Source of the DNA: JAUWCW01 sp030609125 [NCBI: Candidatus Rokuibacteriota bacterium]
Lineage (GTDB): Bacteria; JAUVQV01
Reading direction: 5' to 3'
DNA: 5,986 bases
NCBI GenBank assembly: GCA_030609125.1
Contig: JAUWCW010000132.1
Span: 1 to 5,986, forward strand
The notes beneath the pieces were generated by a model. It had not been told where the DNA came from. It made no database searches and saw only the letters and a program-made list of their open reading frames with translations. Of this stretch, positions 5,341 through 5,986 are shown piece after piece. A program made the position numbers and the translations under genes. Every line of letters begins with the position of its first letter. The stretch's first letter is position 1.

Positions 5341-5475
5341 ATGTGCGCCCCGGACATCTCCCTCTCCCCGGGGTACACCGTGGGCCACCTGGAGCGGGAG
5401 TGTCTGCTCCATTTGACACTGCGTTTGCGTAGATATACATTTATGTATACTAACGTAAATTGGATGCTCTCATGA
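5341..5475 (+). CDS. 44-codon ORF overlapping the abiEii start (doubtful gene)
   Basis: ATG 5341 is preceded by a full AGGAGG (5329-5334) at 6-nt spacing, the strongest ribosome site in the window, and the frame ends in a TGA (5473-5475) that overlaps the downstream ATG as ATGA. The 44-residue product (starting MCAPDISLSPGY) matches no family I recognise; it has no helix-turn-helix or signal. The first 70 nt have the GC-rich composition of the host genes; the last 65 are AT-rich and include the abiEii promoter. It may be the remnant of a host gene cut by an insertion, a leader peptide for translational coupling, or chance. Confidence 0.25.
   Translation: MCAPDISLSPGYTVGHLERECLLHLTLRLRRYTFMYTNVNWMLS
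5399..5420. promoter_or_regulatory. Inverted repeat over the -35 of abiEii, candidate operator
   Basis: AGTGTC (5399-5404) and GACACT (5415-5420) are exact reverse complements with a 10-nt spacer, so the half-site centres are 16 nt apart, about 1.5 helical turns. The right arm overlaps the TTGACA at 5413-5418. A further 5-bp pair, GGAGC (5391-5395) with GCTCC (5406-5410), overlaps it. A bound dimer would block the promoter; the binding protein is unknown. Confidence 0.4.
5413..5439 (+). promoter_or_regulatory. Putative abiEii promoter
   Basis: TTGACA (5413-5418) matches the -35 consensus exactly. TATACA (5434-5439) is the nearest good -10 (5 of 6) at a short 15-nt spacing, and TACATT (4 of 6) is available at 17 nt. 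The area is markedly AT-rich compared with its surroundings. It lies 33 nt before the ATG at 5472. Confidence 0.5.
5428..5455. promoter_or_regulatory. 28-bp imperfect palindrome over the -10 of abiEii, candidate operator
   Basis: The core TATACAT-TT-ATGTATA (5434-5449) is a perfect 7-bp inverted repeat with a 2-nt centre; after three mismatched positions, CGT (5428-5430) and ACG (5453-5455) pair again. This spacing suits a dimeric DNA-binding protein contacting inner and outer half-sites. It covers the -10 and lies between promoter and start, as an autorepression operator would. It could also form an RNA hairpin in the leader. Confidence 0.5.
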
Positions 5476-5986
5476 AATCGTTCTCGTCCCGTTCAATTCA
5501 AGATCTGGAAATCCTCCAGCTTATTATCCTGGATGTGATCTTTTCGCTGCCGGTCTCCAGGAAACTTCTTTTCCAGGGGGGGACCTGCCTGCGTTGGGCA
5601 TACTCCGGTACACGGTACTCAGAGGATCTCGATTTTCTTGCAAGGGACCTTGAGACCCGGGAAATAAACGAACTGAGACAGACTCTGGGGAAAGGGTTGG
5701 AGAAAAAACTCATCATTCAATTCGGCCCCGGCCTCATGGAAGTTTCCGGAGGCGGAAAGGGCAGCGGACCGCTGCACGTGCTTTGGGTCAAATACCGTCG
5801 TCAAGCGGAGCGCCGCAAGATGGCCGTGAAGATTGAAGTCCAGGAAGCAGATTGGTCCGAGGCTGAGCGTTTTGTTCTGCGACAACTTCCGGAAGTCAGC
5901 CGGTTCTTGTTGGAAGCGGCTATTCGCGTCCCCTTCGGAAGAAGTGTGATTCAATGCTCTTCAGTCCGGGAAATCCTTGCCGAAAA
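5472..5986 (+). CDS. AbiEii/AbiGii-family nucleotidyltransferase toxin, cut by right window edge
   Basis: The frame is open from ATG 5472 to the end, giving 171 residues. The protein belongs to the DNA polymerase beta-like nucleotidyltransferases of type IV abortive-infection toxin-antitoxin systems (AbiEii, of which MenT-type toxins charge tRNA with nucleotides). Seen: LLFQGGTCLRWAY (32-44) with the GG-T motif I (36-38), RYSEDLDF (48-55) with the metal-binding pair Asp52 and Asp54, KIEV (120-123) as the third motif, and CSSVREILAE (162-171), the start of the AEK motif that follows in this family. The active site looks intact. Base composition is lower in G+C than the neighbours (29 of 60 at 5521-5580, against 45 of 60 at 841-900), which suggests acquisition. 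No AbiEi antitoxin precedes it. Shine-Dalgarno is weak (GGA at 5462-5464). Target and antitoxin are unknown. Confidence 0.85.
   Translation, partial: MKSFSSRSIQDLEILQLIILDVIFSLPVSRKLLFQGGTCLRWAYSGTRYSEDLDFLARDLETREINELRQTLGKGLEKKLIIQFGPGLMEVSGGGKGSGPLHVLWVKYRRQAERRKMAVKIEVQEADWSEAERFVLRQLPEVSRFLLEAAIRVPFGRSVIQCSSVREILAE

Noticed and set aside
1-5986. CRISPR array, tRNA or rRNA genes, insertion sequence ends, retron or diversity-generating element
   Set aside because: No regularly spaced direct repeats, cloverleaf-like sequences, transposase or reverse transcriptase motifs were found by reading both strands.

Overview
The window is a GC-rich bacterial chromosome segment. The gene families point to a Gram-negative, probably a Desulfobacterota/Deltaproteobacteria relative such as the Desulfuromonadales/Geobacter group: a PutA-type N-terminus, a eukaryotic-type HisA, a PilZ protein, an NlpC/P60 lipoprotein, a diheme c-type cytochrome, DUF362 and a Spy/CpxP-like periplasmic protein. 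The placement is inference from gene content and composition; no rRNA or other phylogenetic marker is present.

Layout: (1) 1-564, minus strand: N-terminal 188 codons of a proline dehydrogenase (PutA-like) gene that runs off the left edge. (2) 565-684: divergent leader carrying an imperfect 15-bp inverted repeat that resembles a REP/RAYT-associated palindrome. (3) 685-1443, plus strand: HIS6-like HisA; then 1530-1979, plus strand: a YaiI/YqxD (DUF188) protein. (4) 2006-2395, minus strand: single-domain PilZ protein, convergent with the DUF188 gene. (5) 2616-3155, plus strand: NlpC/P60 lipoprotein, followed by a perfect 10-bp hairpin. (6) 3263-3736 and 3744-4628, plus strand: a two-heme periplasmic cytochrome built from two repeated halves, with a DUF362 gene 7 nt behind it, probably one operon. 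(7) 4643-5236, minus strand: secreted Spy/CpxP-like protein, convergent with DUF362. (8) 5237-5471: intergenic; it holds a candidate promoter for the Spy-like gene, a 44-codon ORF with a strong Shine-Dalgarno, and an AT-rich promoter with two inverted repeats. (9) 5472 to the right edge, plus strand: AbiEii/AbiGii-family nucleotidyltransferase toxin gene, cut by the window.

Most of the window reads as ordinary housekeeping and envelope genes. The compositional change near position 5410 and the AbiEii-like gene suggest the left edge of an acquired region. The most useful leads are the toxin gene lacking the usual upstream AbiEi antitoxin, its operator-like inverted repeats, and the short ORF that overlaps its start by ATGA. 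No complete new system can be demonstrated here, because the decisive genes lie beyond the right edge.
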